Assembly: GCA_023212645.1 (NCBI GenBank)
Contig: JALBYC010000021.1
Location: forward strand, 62,403 to 126,402
Length of the DNA: 64,000 nt
Origin: Farysia itapuensis
Lineage: Eukaryota; Basidiomycota; Ustilaginomycetes; Ustilaginales; Ustilaginaceae
Direction: 5' to 3'
The position numbers and the translations under genes are program-made. Of the stretch, positions 1 to 10,742 are shown piece after piece. Position 1 is the stretch's first letter, and every line of letters begins with the position of its first letter. The notes beneath the pieces are model-generated. The model had not been told where the DNA came from. It saw only the letters and a list, made by a program, of their open reading frames with translations, and made no database searches.

Positions 1-297
1 GGTGACGATTCGTACGCCCTAGACGGACGGCCTCGCCGCCTTGTGCTGGACAACGGCTCGTCGATGGAAGCGGCTTCGGACAGCCCGGAAGCTTTGCGCT
101 TGTGGCCCCTCTCTTGCGGCTTAAGAGGGAAGGCTGACATTTCGAGACTGTGCTGCTCTGCTGCAGTTCATGCTCGTAGCTTCCCAGTGTGGATCCGCAA
201 CAGCGTGAGAACACCTCAGGTTGTCAAAAATGGGTGGAGATGTCGGAATGCACTCCGAGCACGTCAAGGCCTGTGCGGCAGCAAAATTCGCGACTGA
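1..297 (+). CDS. possible 3' end of a gene cut by the window edge
   Basis: Frame 1 is open from the first base to a TGA at 295-297, about 98 codons. The peptide resembles no family I recognise and is rich in Arg, Ser and Cys, so chance openness in GC-rich DNA is a real possibility. If real, it is the C-terminus of a gene transcribed toward SMC1. No introns or motifs can be argued. Confidence 0.2.
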   Translation, partial: GDDSYALDGRPRRLVLDNGSSMEAASDSPEALRLWPLSCGLRGKADISRLCCSAAVHARSFPVWIRNSVRTPQVVKNGWRCRNALRARQGLCGSKIRD

Positions 298-381
298 GCC
301 AAACAAACGGGAAAAGCGCGTCTAATCAGAAAAGGGTTCAAGCGTGCGTGCGTGCGTTCGTGCGTTCGTGTGCAATTCGCA

Positions 382-410
382 TTTCGCGAATGCGCGAATC
401 CAAGACGCGT
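382..410. promoter_or_regulatory. candidate G1/S cell-cycle boxes upstream of SMC1
   Basis: TTTCGCGAA, a palindrome containing the CGCGAAA-type SBF half site in near form, lies at 382-390. ACGCGT, the yeast MBF/MCB core, lies at 405-410. They sit 120-148 bases before the SMC1 ATG. In yeasts cohesin genes are induced at G1/S through such boxes; that smuts use them here is inferred. The same pair occurs upstream of the Polo kinase gene in this window. Confidence 0.35.
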
Positions 411-529
411 CGTCGTTGGCGTAAAGAGAATTCTGGAAACGCGCCTCCTGCTACTTTCATTCCCTCCTGCATAATCAACTCTCTCCCTCGTCTCGAACGG
501 TAAGGGCACCGCCCTGTTCCCCTCCCATC

Positions 530-3500
530 ATGCCGCTCAAATATCTCGAGATCGAGAACTTCAAGTCCTACCGGGGCCAGCAGGTCGTCGGCCCATTCAA
601 TGCTTTTACAGCTGTCATTGGGCCCAATGGCAGTGGTAAGTCGAACCTCATGGATGCTATCTCCTTTGTACTCGGAGTGAGATCCGCACAGCTTCGCTCA
701 AGTCAGCTCAAGGACCTCATCTTCAGAGGACGAAAGATGGGCACAGCTAACGACGATGAAGCTCTGTCTGCTTCCGACTCTGACGAGCAAGATGAAGGTC
801 AAGGAACGGCCCGAAAAGCCAGTGTCACTGCCGTCTACGAAGACGCAAAGGGCCATGAGCACCACTTTCAACGCACCATCACTACATCGGGCTCCAGCGA
901 ATACAGATACAATGGGCGTCTGACACAGTATGCCCAGTACAACGCGAGACTGGAGCAGTTCAACATTCTCGTCAAAGCACGAAATTTTCTCGTCTTCCAA
1001 GGTGACGTCGAAGCCGTTGCGTCCCAAGGATCGAGGGAATTAAGCAGGCTGATTGATCAGATCAGCGGCTCGCTCGAGCTCAAGGAAGAATACGAGCGCG
1101 CAAAAGAAGCTCAAGAGAGAGCCACAGACAACTCGACCTTCAACTTCAACAAACGCAGGGGCATCAATTCTGAGCTCAAGCAGTTCCGCGAGCAAAAGAG
1201 CGAAGCCGAGAAGTTTCAGCGGCTGCAAAAGGAGCGCGTACAGCACGTCCTCAACCAAATCCTCTGGCGCTTATTCCACATCAACGAAGACATTGACGCC
1301 AATACACGCTTCGTTCAAGATCAAAACAAGAACATGCGTCCACTCAAGAAAGACCAGAAGAAAGCCGAGGACGAGGTGAACAAAGCCCGCCGTAACCAGG
1401 GACAGACACAGACCGAAATCTTGCAGGTGGAAAAGGCTTTGAAGCGAAAGCAACGCGATGTTGAAGACCTTCAGCCCACACTTGATGCTTTCGAGGAGAA
1501 AATCACTATTTCTCGAAAGAAGCTCGGCAACGGCAACAGCATGACTACGCAGGTGGAGCGTGATTTGGAAAAGCAGCAGACCCAACTTGCCAAGCTCGAA
1601 CGCGACAGAACAACGGTCCAACGCGCCGCTGATCGTGCTGCCGAAGAGCAGCGCCAGGCACTAGAGTCAGCAGGTCTCACCCTCAGTGAGGCTGATCTTG
1701 CCGAATATCATGGCCTGAAGGCACAAGCAAACCTCGAGGCTGTGGCGGAACGACAGGAGCTTGATGGACTCAAGCGTGAATCGAGACTCAAGACAGACAA
1801 CGTCAAGAGCTTTGAAGAGAAGCTCGAACAGTTCAAAAAGCAGCAGGACAAGCTGCGCACGGAAGAAAGTACTCTCTCGGAACGTCAGACTGCTCTAGAG
1901 CAAAAGCGAACGCGGACCGATTCCGATCTCGAAGCTGCACGCAACAAGCTGAATGCGACTCAAACTCAGCGCACCCAGATCAACCAACGCGAGACAAAAC
2001 TCAACGACACTCTTCAAGTTTGCTACAACAAGCTGCTTCAGGCCGGCAACGATCTTAACGAAGTTGAGCGAGAGGCCGCCATGAAGGAGACAATGGCCAA
2101 GCTACAACGCATCTTTCCCGGTGTTCGAGGCCGAGTTGTCGACCTCTGCAAACCTGTTCAACGCAAGTACGACGCTGCTATCTCCACTGTCCTAGGTCGC
2201 AATGCCGATGCTATCGTTGTCGATCAGGAAAAGACAGCGATCGACTGCATCGAGTATCTGCGAAACACAAGAGCGGGCCAAGCGACGTTTTTGCCGCTCG
2301 ATCGAATCCAGTCCAAGCCGATCAATGATCGCCTGCGAAGCATCGCCAAGGGAGCTCGTCTGGCAGTGGATGTGATTCAGTATGAGCCATCGATCGAGCG
2401 GGCGATTCACCATGCCTGCGGAAACTCGCTAGTGTGCGACACGCTCGAGGTCGCCCGCCATGTTTGCTACGAGCGAAAGGTAGAGGTCAAAGCCGTAACC
2501 TTGGAAGGTACGATCATTCACAAGAGCGGTCTCATCACCGGTGGCCAGTCGAGTCAGACAGGTAGCAAGCGATGGGAAGAACGCGAGCTGCAGGGTCTCA
2601 CACGCCAACGCGATGAATGCCTCGCCGAGCTCAAGGAGCTGCAAAAGGAAAAGCGAAGCTTTGTCAGTGACGACGAAATGATTGCCGACATTACTCGGCT
2701 TGAAGCCGACCTGCGCTCGGTGCAGGACGAAATCGGAGCTGTCACCACACGTCTCACAGGTCTTCGCGATGAACTAAAGAACACTGACAAGCAGACCAAG
2801 GAGATCTCGCCCAAGCTGCGCACTGCCAAGACCGACCTCGAGAAGTTGCAAAGACAAATGTCACGCCTCGAAACGATTGTGAACCGGGAGGAAGACCGGA
2901 TCTTTGGCGCCTTCTGCCGCCGAATCGGTGTCGACAGTATTCGGGAATATGAAGAGCGTCAAGTGCGTCTCATGGAGCGACAGAGTGATGCACGTCTCCA
3001 ATTCGAGTCCCAGTTGGCCCGGCTCAATCACCAGGCCAACTTTGAACGTCAACAGATTGAGTATACCCAAGATCGGCTGGAAACCCTTCGCCAGGCCATC
3101 ACCAAGGAGGAAAACAAGCTGCAGTCGGCCCAAAATCAGAAGCGCAGCAAGCAAGAGGAGCTAGACGGCATGCTTGAGGAAATTCGAGAGTTCCGACAGC
3201 AGCTCTCCGGCCTCGTTGCTGAGAACGAGACTAAGAAAGCTGCTTTGGACTCGGCTCGCTCCGAGCTCAACCGAGTCGGACGTCTGCTGGACACCTTGCT
3301 GAAAGAGACTGCTGCTCGAAACGACGAGATTGAACGTCTTGGATCGGAACGTGCGTCCATCTACCGTAGATGTCGTCTGGAAGAGATTGCTTTGCCCTTA
3401 CTCAAAGGATCGCTCTCCAAAGTCGGTCTGGAAGAGACAATTGATGTCGAGGCCCCCATGGACGTGGATGACGAGAACTCACAGACACCAATGCTAGCCC

Positions 3501-4246
3501 CGGACTTTGGCATCCAGGTCGACTTCTCCGAGCTCGACGATGAGGCGAAAGAGGATGGAGGACCTTCAATGGGCGCAGAGCTGCAGACCCGTCTTGACAG
3601 CATCACGGCTGAAATCGAGAAAATGTCGCCCAACATGAAGGCGGTAGAACGACTTGACGACACTGAGTCCAAGCTTGCGGAAACAGAGCGCGAATTTGAC
3701 CGTTCACGACGACAAGCAAAAGACGCTCGAGACGAGTTTAACACGATCAAGAAGAGACGATGCGATTTGTTCAACAAGGCGTTCTACCATATTTCGACCC
3801 AAATCGACTCGGTATACAAGGATCTGTCGCGATCCAAAGCAGCGCCGATGGGTGGTTCTGCCTATCTCTCCATCGAGAATACTGACGAGCCGTATCTGGG
3901 TGGCATCACATACTCAGTTGTGCCGCCGATGAAGCGGTTCCGCGATATCACGGCCTTGTCTGGTGGTGAAAAGACGATGGCCGCATTGGCGCTCTTGTTT
4001 GCCATTCACAGCTTCCAGCCAGCGCCTTTCTTCGTACTGGACGAGGTGGATGCGGCGCTTGACTCGCAGAACGTTGCCAAAGTCAGCAACTACATCCGTC
4101 AGCACGCCAGCGACCAATTCCAGTTCATCGTCATCTCGCTCAAAGCTTCTCTGTACGAGCGAAGTCAGAGCTTGGTCGGCATCTACCGTGATCAGGAAAT
4201 CAACTCTAGCAGCAGCTTGACACTCGACCTCGAACAATACGCTTAA
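530..4246 (+). CDS. smc1: cohesin subunit SMC1
   Basis: A 1238-aa SMC ATPase, the usual SMC1 length. The N-terminal head has the Walker A motif GPNGSGKS at residues 31-38, after the SMC1-type start MPLKYLEIENFKSY. A long coiled coil follows, then a hinge at about residues 530-670 with paired glycines and the ITGG motif, and a second coiled coil. The C-terminal head carries the ABC signature LSGGEK near residue 1143 and Walker B FVLDEVDAALD near 1168. The extended N-terminus and head sequence fit SMC1 better than SMC2, 3 or 4. An acidic insert near residues 970-1010 (MDVDDEN, DDEAKED) breaks the second coil. The protein pairs with SMC3 and a kleisin to form the ring holding sister chromatids. 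It is intronless. The start is the first ATG after an upstream region holding cell-cycle-type boxes. Confidence 0.96.
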   Translation: MPLKYLEIENFKSYRGQQVVGPFNAFTAVIGPNGSGKSNLMDAISFVLGVRSAQLRSSQLKDLIFRGRKMGTANDDEALSASDSDEQDEGQGTARKASVTAVYEDAKGHEHHFQRTITTSGSSEYRYNGRLTQYAQYNARLEQFNILVKARNFLVFQGDVEAVASQGSRELSRLIDQISGSLELKEEYERAKEAQERATDNSTFNFNKRRGINSELKQFREQKSEAEKFQRLQKERVQHVLNQILWRLFHINEDIDANTRFVQDQNKNMRPLKKDQKKAEDEVNKARRNQGQTQTEILQVEKALKRKQRDVEDLQPTLDAFEEKITISRKKLGNGNSMTTQVERDLEKQQTQLAKLERDRTTVQRAADRAAEEQRQALESAGLTLSEADLAEYHGLKAQANLEAVAERQELDGLKRESRLKTDNVKSFEEKLEQFKKQQDKLRTEESTLSERQTALEQKRTRTDSDLEAARNKLNATQTQRTQINQRETKLNDTLQVCYNKLLQAGNDLNEVEREAAMKETMAKLQRIFPGVRGRVVDLCKPVQRKYDAAISTVLGRNADAIVVDQEKTAIDCIEYLRNTRAGQATFLPLDRIQSKPINDRLRSIAKGARLAVDVIQYEPSIERAIHHACGNSLVCDTLEVARHVCYERKVEVKAVTLEGTIIHKSGLITGGQSSQTGSKRWEERELQGLTRQRDECLAELKELQKEKRSFVSDDEMIADITRLEADLRSVQDEIGAVTTRLTGLRDELKNTDKQTKEISPKLRTAKTDLEKLQRQMSRLETIVNREEDRIFGAFCRRIGVDSIREYEERQVRLMERQSDARLQFESQLARLNHQANFERQQIEYTQDRLETLRQAITKEENKLQSAQNQKRSKQEELDGMLEEIREFRQQLSGLVAENETKKAALDSARSELNRVGRLLDTLLKETAARNDEIERLGSERASIYRRCRLEEIALPLLKGSLSKVGLEETIDVEAPMDVDDENSQTPMLAPDFGIQVDFSELDDEAKEDGGPSMGAELQTRLDSITAEIEKMSPNMKAVERLDDTESKLAETEREFDRSRRQAKDARDEFNTIKKRRCDLFNKAFYHISTQIDSVYKDLSRSKAAPMGGSAYLSIENTDEPYLGGITYSVVPPMKRFRDITALSGGEKTMAALALLFAIHSFQPAPFFVLDEVDAALDSQNVAKVSNYIRQHASDQFQFIVISLKASLYERSQSLVGIYRDQEINSSSSLTLDLEQYA

Positions 4247-4330
4247 TCTTGTGTTTTCTCATCTTGTAACCCTCCTCAATACGTGTACTTCTTTGCAACA
4301 TCTCGTTTCCTTTGCGCACATGTGTGTGAC

Positions 4331-4366
4331 GTGGGCTTGATCTTTACTGTGGGCTTGATTTTTACT
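4331..4366. repeat. 18-bp tandem duplication in the SMC1 3' flank
   Basis: GTGGGCTTGATCTTTACT at 4331-4348 is repeated directly at 4349-4366 with one C/T difference. Function unknown; probably a replication-slippage product. Confidence 0.8.
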
Positions 4367-4543
4367 GTCAGATGCCAGTAATGAGTTCGTGTGTGTTTGA
4401 GCCGTCTCGTGGGACCATTGCTTGATGAAGTGGGGTACGACACCGGGGGTGCCCACTCCGAACTCAGCCTTCACTTATGAAAGCTTGCTTTGATAGACAG
4501 CCCGGAGAGCGTCTTGCAGCCTAGGCAAACATCTGATTGGGCA

Positions 4544-4549
4544 TATAAA
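4544..4549 (+). promoter_or_regulatory. TATA box of the small secreted protein gene
   Basis: TATAAA lies 132 bp before the ATG at 4681. If the candidate 5'-UTR intron 4616-4666 is removed, the spliced distance is about 80 bp. Strong TATA boxes recur before the other secreted-protein genes here. Confidence 0.45.
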
Positions 4550-4680
4550 GCGTTTGACATTCTATCAGTTGTCAACGATATCTGCCTTTCGTCACTTAAC
4601 AATTACTTATCCAAAGTAAGCATGCCTGACTTTCCTTCCCTGCTTTGCATCACCCGACTGACGCAGAATGTGCTGTATAG

Positions 4681-5055
4681 ATGCTCGGTACTGCCAAAAG
4701 TGTTACATGCTGGGTTCTCCTGCTTGCCGCCGGGCTTTGTCAGGCTCAGTCGGTCGGGCAGTCTGACACGAGCAACCGAGCGTTGTTCCAGAGCAGCGCT
4801 CCAGCTAGCCCGGAACAACCTGCAAAGATCATCTCAAGCTGCCACGTTGATGGCGAACAAAAGTTCTCCAAGTTCCTAAAGACTCTGCAGAGGAACAAGC
4901 ACTTTGATGTCCGAGGCTTTACTTGGGCCATGCCCACGTTCGAGCCCAAAGAAGGCCTCGACACGGAAAAGTACCGGGAGGAGTTTCGCGAGACGTGCGT
5001 CGTCAAATACCACGGCACTTACATTTACAACTTCAAGCCCGCTATCACCCACTGA
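4681..5055 (+). CDS. small secreted protein, SSC/WMPT family member 1
   Basis: A 124-aa protein with a clear signal peptide (hydrophobic residues 9-21, cleavage probably after AQA). The mature part holds two cysteines: ISSC near residue 53 and ETC near residue 107. Between them are W-A-M-P-T and an E-x-Y-R-x-x-F stretch; the tail is Tyr-rich. The same landmarks occur in the same order in the convergent gene at 5282-5792, so the two are paralogs. I know no enzymatic domain with this pattern. A small, secreted, variable protein in a smut suggests a host-interaction role, but this is inference. The start is the first ATG downstream of a TATA box; a 5'-UTR intron is possible. Confidence 0.75.
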   Translation: MLGTAKSVTCWVLLLAAGLCQAQSVGQSDTSNRALFQSSAPASPEQPAKIISSCHVDGEQKFSKFLKTLQRNKHFDVRGFTWAMPTFEPKEGLDTEKYREEFRETCVVKYHGTYIYNFKPAITH

Positions 5056-5281
5056 TCACCGCCGGATGACGATTTGACAAGTGTCTGTCACGACTAGTTG
5101 AGAGAATATTTGTCAATGCCATGATCGAGTCCTCACTTCTGCTAGATGTGCTAAAGGTGTTCTTGAAGTACGGTCGCCACACGTGCTAGAAGCTACTTTT
5201 CAAAATTGTATTCGGGTTCTCAGTGGAATATTGTTGGCGCGAAACAGTGCACATGCGGCAATGACCGGGAGGCTTCTCACT

Positions 5282-5792
5282 CTAAGGGTGGTCTCCGGTG
5301 TAGTCTGCTCCGCTGTAGCCATAGGTGAGGTAGCCCTGGGAAGCGGGTGTCTGGTTGCAAAGCTGGAGGAACTTTCGTCGGAAGCTGTCGACATGTCCTC
5401 GGTCGCGGAGTCGGATGCTGACAGTGGGCATCCAGAGGTAAGCAGCTTCGACAGGAATAAAACCACTGTCGCTGTCAAGAATCGTGTTGAGGAACTTGTC
5501 GTCCATTGGAGTCTCGCACGAAGAGACCAAGCGCTTAGTCGGGCTTCTTGGGTCGACCGCGTCGAAGAGGACGTTGTACGGGAACCGTCCCGAAGGATTC
5601 CAGGAATAGAGCCACTTGAGGTGTTGAAGCTCCTCGCTGCTGGGCGACTTGGCCTCGGCACCTGTGCAAGCGGACAAGGCGACAACGGCACCGGCAAAGA
5701 CAGCAGCAAGCTTGATGGTGGGCAACTGCGAAACAACAACGATGATCAGCAAAGCAGCGTGGGAGGACCCTGGGATGTTCAACACCTACCAT
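5282..5792 (-). CDS. small secreted protein, SSC/WMPT family member 2 (intron after ATG)
   Basis: Proposed model: exon 1 is only the ATG (5792-5790), intron 5789-5726 (64 nt, GTAGGT donor, CTGAT branch site, TTTCGCAG acceptor), exon 2 5725-5282. This gives 148 aa beginning MLPTIKLAAVFAGAVVALSA, a textbook signal peptide. Reading without the intron gives a longer, less typical N-terminus from an alternative start. The mature part has VSSC, then W-M-P-T, then D-S-F-R-x-x-F-x-x-x-C and a Tyr-rich end, matching the convergent paralog at 4681-5055. A TATAAA box (minus strand, 5855-5850) sits 58 bp upstream. Function unknown; probably exported. Confidence 0.72.
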
Positions 5793-6166
5793 GTTCTACG
5801 ATATCTTGGTGGGAATTTGGACGAGGCTTCGTGTGTCTGAACAGGCTTGTTTATATGGCATCGTCTCTGCGTCTGTCCGTTGTTGCATCAGCTTTGAGAA
5901 TGGTACAAGTTTGACAGCACCGCCCACGCAATGCGAGGATGCGGGCCTTCATTTGATCTAGACAATGGCCATGAAAGCACGAGCGACGACAGGTGGGACA
6001 AAGTGGACATAACACCCACACACTCACACCCCACATGACAGCAGGCGAGTCCAAAGATTGCATTCAAATGCTTCATGTGTCAGTATGTTAGCACGGTCAC
6101 GGTCATAGCCGGTCGATAGCCTCAAAAACCATAGAACTCGCAAAAGTCGAGGAGAGCAATACATCT
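5793..6166. other. intergenic: promoter of secreted gene and 3' flank of the next gene
   Basis: Contains the TATAAA box (minus strand, 5855-5850) of the secreted gene. Both neighbours are on the minus strand. A CACACTCACACC-type stretch lies near 6015-6035. No coding region could be supported. Confidence 0.5.
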
Positions 6167-7176
6167 TTAATCAGAGAGTATGCCTGCTACGATGCTCGCC
6201 GCTTCTGTCAAGCGTTGTCGGCGAGCATACAGCTGCTTGGTCTGTTGTTGTAGGGCATCTGTTTGCTGCGCCAAGCTTGGAGCCGACGATTGATGTTCAT
6301 CGGAAGAAGGCTTGGCTGTGCTGTCGGGGTCTTCGGCTGTTGGTGCGGGAGCAGCCGCTAGACCCTCATCAGGTGCTTCTTTGACAGCGGTGTCAGGATC
6401 AGATGGCTCTTTAGCTGGGAGCGGCAGTAAGGGTATATAAGCGAGGCCTTGCTTTTCCAGATGCGTGAGCACACTCTGTAGTGCTGCTTCAAAAGCTCGC
6501 GCTTTGCCTGTCACATTAAGCAGTATGAAGGTTAGTTTGAGACATAGCGCGAGTTGCAGCATGAATGCGGCACCTACTCTGTACAGCTCTGGAGTCCGAT
6601 TGAGTGGTCAAGGCCGAGTCACTATGAGCATGAACACCGACAGATCGAAAAAGTCAGCTGATTAGCGCATAGGCGGACCCGGACATGAACTTACACAGCG
6701 TCAAAGTATATCTTGGCGTCTGCTTCCAGAGTGGCAAGCAGGGTGTCTTGCAAATGCTGTAACGTCAGTCGAAGGTGCTGAGGAGAACCTTGCTGTGGAA
6801 TGGCAGCTGCCTTGGTGGACTGCTTGGGTGCACTTAAAGATGGGAGATGCTCCGAGGGCTGAATATTTGACAGGACTTTAGATCCGTGGAACAGTGCCGT
6901 GCTGATGGGCGATGTAGCCGCAGAGCCGCCCGCATAGGGCGTTCCAAAAGCAGTACCAAGACCAACGCCGGATCCCAGTCCGCTTGCGGCGTGATTGAAG
7001 GGTGAGAAGGAATCTGCCGGACTCATGGTGGAGAAGGCAGCGAGAGACGACATCGGTTGTGGCGCTGGCGGCGTAGGTCGGGCTGTCGTATGCGATGAAT
7101 AGAATGCAAAGGGCGATGGTGCACCAGATGTGGCCTGTGCAGCTCGCGGCCGCTTGGATGGCGATGGCGTCGACAT
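6167..7176 (-). CDS. unrecognised helical protein, three exons
   Basis: Exons 7176-6695, 6621-6578 and 6507-6167 join in phase with GTAAGT and GTAGGT donors (introns 73 and 70 nt), giving 288 aa. The N-terminus has a basic SPSKRPR motif that could be a nuclear localisation signal. A Ser/Pro/Ala/Gly-rich region follows to about residue 130. Two or three amphipathic helices come next (QHLRLTLQHLQDTLLATLEA, then KARAFEAALQSVLTHLEKQ), then an acidic linker and a C-terminal coiled-coil helix (TDALQQQTKQLYARRQRL). The middle exon is only 44 nt, but its phase fits exactly. The layout suggests a subunit of a nuclear complex, but no family is assigned. It shares a 168-bp divergent promoter with KRR1. 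Confidence 0.72.
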
Positions 7177-7335
7177 GATGGTGTTCTATTGGTTGAGAAG
7201 ACTGTCGAGAAGGTCAAGTTGTGCAACACCCCGATGCAATATCATCGGGATTCATGGATCGGAACGATGAGAATTTGGCAAAAAATCATGAGAATTTCCA
7301 ACTCTTGTGTTCGACTGTTGAAACTGACCAAGTGA

Positions 7336-8460
<1,125 letters not shown>

Positions 8461-8536
8461 TCATTCCCATAATGCATAGACACAGTCTCTTTCTGAATGT
8501 ATGTGGCTCAGTCAATGCCTGCGACACTGCGTGCGA

Positions 8537-10060
8537 CTATTTGCGGGTTCTTCCCAGACCAAAATAGGATCCGATCCCGCTTCCTCCAGCATCGCTTGTT
8601 GCGTTTTTGCCCAGAGCTTTGTCCGGGTCCGCTTCTGAACTTGTCGAGCCGCGTGGTAATGGTGGAGGAGTGTGACTTGAGCCATTGGGCGGGTCAGAGA
8701 ATTTTGTCACCGTAGGTGAAAAAGGTGAGAGAATGCGTGATGGGGGTCCTGAAGTATTTGTGGCTCCAGGGGTGGTCGGAGGTTCGGAGGGCGTGGCTGA
8801 TCCAGTGGCCGATCCGCGCTCTGCTTCTGAAAGGAGAAATTCCACGAAGAGATTGCTGAAGCTCTCGTCTCCCGCTACACTGCTTGGTCCACTGTTTGTA
8901 AGCTGTTGCGAAGCTGTGGAGGACTTGCGGCGGGAAGATTGGACGCTGGGTTTCTGCAGACCTGCTGTTTCGCGCTGTTCGTCAGTCCAGTCGAGCACAC
9001 TCGCTATTAAGCTGAGCATCTCGAAACGCTTCCCATCGTTGCGAGGTGTGGTGATAAATTGCAAGAGCAAATTGGTGACCAGTCGCTTGTCGACGTTGGA
9101 GTCGGACTGATCGTTGCGCAGTCTACGCAAGGCCTCCGTCAGATGCTCATTCAGAATTACCGCCTCGTGACGAAGTTTGCCGATGAGAAGGTTCTTTTCC
9201 TTGACTTGCTGGGTCAGCGTGGTAGCTTGGGTAGCTAGATGTTCGCTCTCGTCCAAGCGTGATTCAGCATGTTCAGCCCGTTGCTTCAATTCTTGCACCT
9301 GGGCAGTGAGATCGGTGCGCTGCGATTCTAAGTCGGACACGGCTCGTTGAAGCTCTGTGTCTTGTGTGGCTGAAAATTCGGCGAGTACAGCTTGTAGTTC
9401 GGCAGCAGTGTTTGCTTCTCGGTCTGCACGCTGGCGTTGCAGGCCCTCGGATTGCTTGGCACGCTCTCGTTCTTCAAGGACTTCGACTAGTCGGGTCTCA
9501 AGGTCTTCTCGGCGACTGCGTTCGTCGAGAGCAGTGGATTCCCACTGTTGTGCGTCCATTCGGAAGCGTTCCAGTTGCTCGCGGATCTGTGCTTCTTCTT
9601 CCGCATTTGCGCTCTTGCTCGGCGCAGATCGGGCTGTGTGCAGAGCCGAGTCCAGCTCGCTGGTGAGTCGTTCATTTTCGCCGTTAAGCGTTTCGAGCTC
9701 CGTCTTTAACAGACTGGCGTTGTGCTCGAGCGAGTTGGTGCGCGCAGTAAGCGTCTCGATCTGTTGTTCACGGCGGTCGAGTTCTTCGGCATCCTGTCGT
9801 AGTCGATCGCCCAGAGTTGCTCGCATCTGCGTCAGCTTGGACAGCAGACCGCGGTATTGAGTCTCGTATGTGTCTCGTTCATCGCGGACGCGTTCGAGCT
9901 GCTCGCGAACTTGAACTTCTGTCATATCTGATATTGGCGTCCAGCCGGCATCTTCACCTTCTTCACCCTCTGCTGTCTGTGCTGCGTGTTGTTCTGTGCC
10001 CAATGTGCCGATGCCTTGCCTTCCGCTTGCGGCTTCCAAAGCAGAAGTCGAGTCTGACAT
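8537..10060 (-). CDS. rud3: RUD3/GMAP-210-like golgin with GRAB domain
   Basis: A 507-aa coiled-coil protein. Residues about 45-290 form nearly continuous heptads. A GRAB-like segment follows at about 290-350 (NLLIGKLRHEAVILNEHL, RRLRND, VDKRLVTNLLLQF, RFEMLSLIASVLDW), the domain that binds Arf1-type GTPases and recruits Rud3/GMAP-210 to the cis-Golgi. The C-terminus is Ser/Pro/Thr-rich and ends in GSYFGLGRTRK. In the family it tethers vesicles between ER and Golgi. COG8 in the same window acts at the same organelle, but the two genes are not adjacent. No intron is needed. Confidence 0.85.
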   Translation of the reverse strand: MSDSTSALEAASGRQGIGTLGTEQHAAQTAEGEEGEDAGWTPISDMTEVQVREQLERVRDERDTYETQYRGLLSKLTQMRATLGDRLRQDAEELDRREQQIETLTARTNSLEHNASLLKTELETLNGENERLTSELDSALHTARSAPSKSANAEEEAQIREQLERFRMDAQQWESTALDERSRREDLETRLVEVLEERERAKQSEGLQRQRADREANTAAELQAVLAEFSATQDTELQRAVSDLESQRTDLTAQVQELKQRAEHAESRLDESEHLATQATTLTQQVKEKNLLIGKLRHEAVILNEHLTEALRRLRNDQSDSNVDKRLVTNLLLQFITTPRNDGKRFEMLSLIASVLDWTDEQRETAGLQKPSVQSSRRKSSTASQQLTNSGPSSVAGDESFSNLFVEFLLSEAERGSATGSATPSEPPTTPGATNTSGPPSRILSPFSPTVTKFSDPPNGSSHTPPPLPRGSTSSEADPDKALGKNATSDAGGSGIGSYFGLGRTRK

Positions 10061-10742
10061 GCTGGAAAGATGCGTGAATCTGAGTCAGAAGGATCTAGCG
10101 GAGCTACACGACAGTCATCGCTTCTGTTGCATCAACGCAATCCTTGGACCTCGAATTGTGTTTGATATGGATCACAATGTGAACGGTCCGATCTTGAGTC
10201 GAGGACCGTGGGTACCCGTACGTCCGTCCACCGTGCACCGTATCCCGATCCAAGATCTCAAAACAACCCAAAAAAAAAAGGTCACCCTCATGTTAGACCC
10301 CCAGTCCCCAGCCAGCGTTGTATTTGTTAGAGCTTCTCGACACAAATTCCGTTCGCGCGTTCGCGTCTTCGCGTGTTCGGGAAAACCGACAAATCGACAA
10401 GTGACAACCAACCAACCGACATCGCGATTTTACCTGTGGAGCTAGCGCGATTTTGTTCATGGATGACACTTTTCGCCGGTGGAGCTCCAACTCGTAGTAC
10501 GTCACATCTGTAAATTGGAACGCTGAAACACGGAAACCGGTGTCGCCGCCAGTCGTATGCATGAGCGCGAAGTCTGTGCGAGCGCCGCGAGGAGTCGGTG
10601 GAGGTGTATGTGTTGCCTTGTCATTCACACGCCTGTGTGTCCTTTACGTCCATTGTCGCATTCGTGCTCGTTGTCATACGCATCACACCTGTGTCCGCTA
10701 CTAATCTATCCCTAGTTTGGCATTGCCCTTCGAGCTGAGAAG
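10061..10742. other. long intergenic region between divergent genes
   Basis: No credible gene. It contains a homopolymeric A run near 10270-10280, a GTTCGCG-repeating stretch near 10350-10375, and ACCAACCAACC near 10410. It serves as a shared upstream region for the golgin (minus) and the zinc-finger locus (plus). Confidence 0.5.

Larger units (their letters stand above)
4247..4680. other. intergenic region: SMC1 3' flank and promoter of secreted gene
   Basis: No gene seen. It contains an 18-bp tandem duplication (4331-4366), a TATAAA box at 4544-4549 and a possible 5'-UTR intron at 4616-4666 (GTAAGC donor, CTGAC branch site, GCAG acceptor) ahead of the ATG at 4681. Confidence 0.5.

Noticed and set aside
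5200..5739. Overlapping long frames on both strands over the second SSC/WMPT gene
   Set aside because: Ser/Arg-rich translations without domains; the 148-aa spliced secreted protein explains the region.
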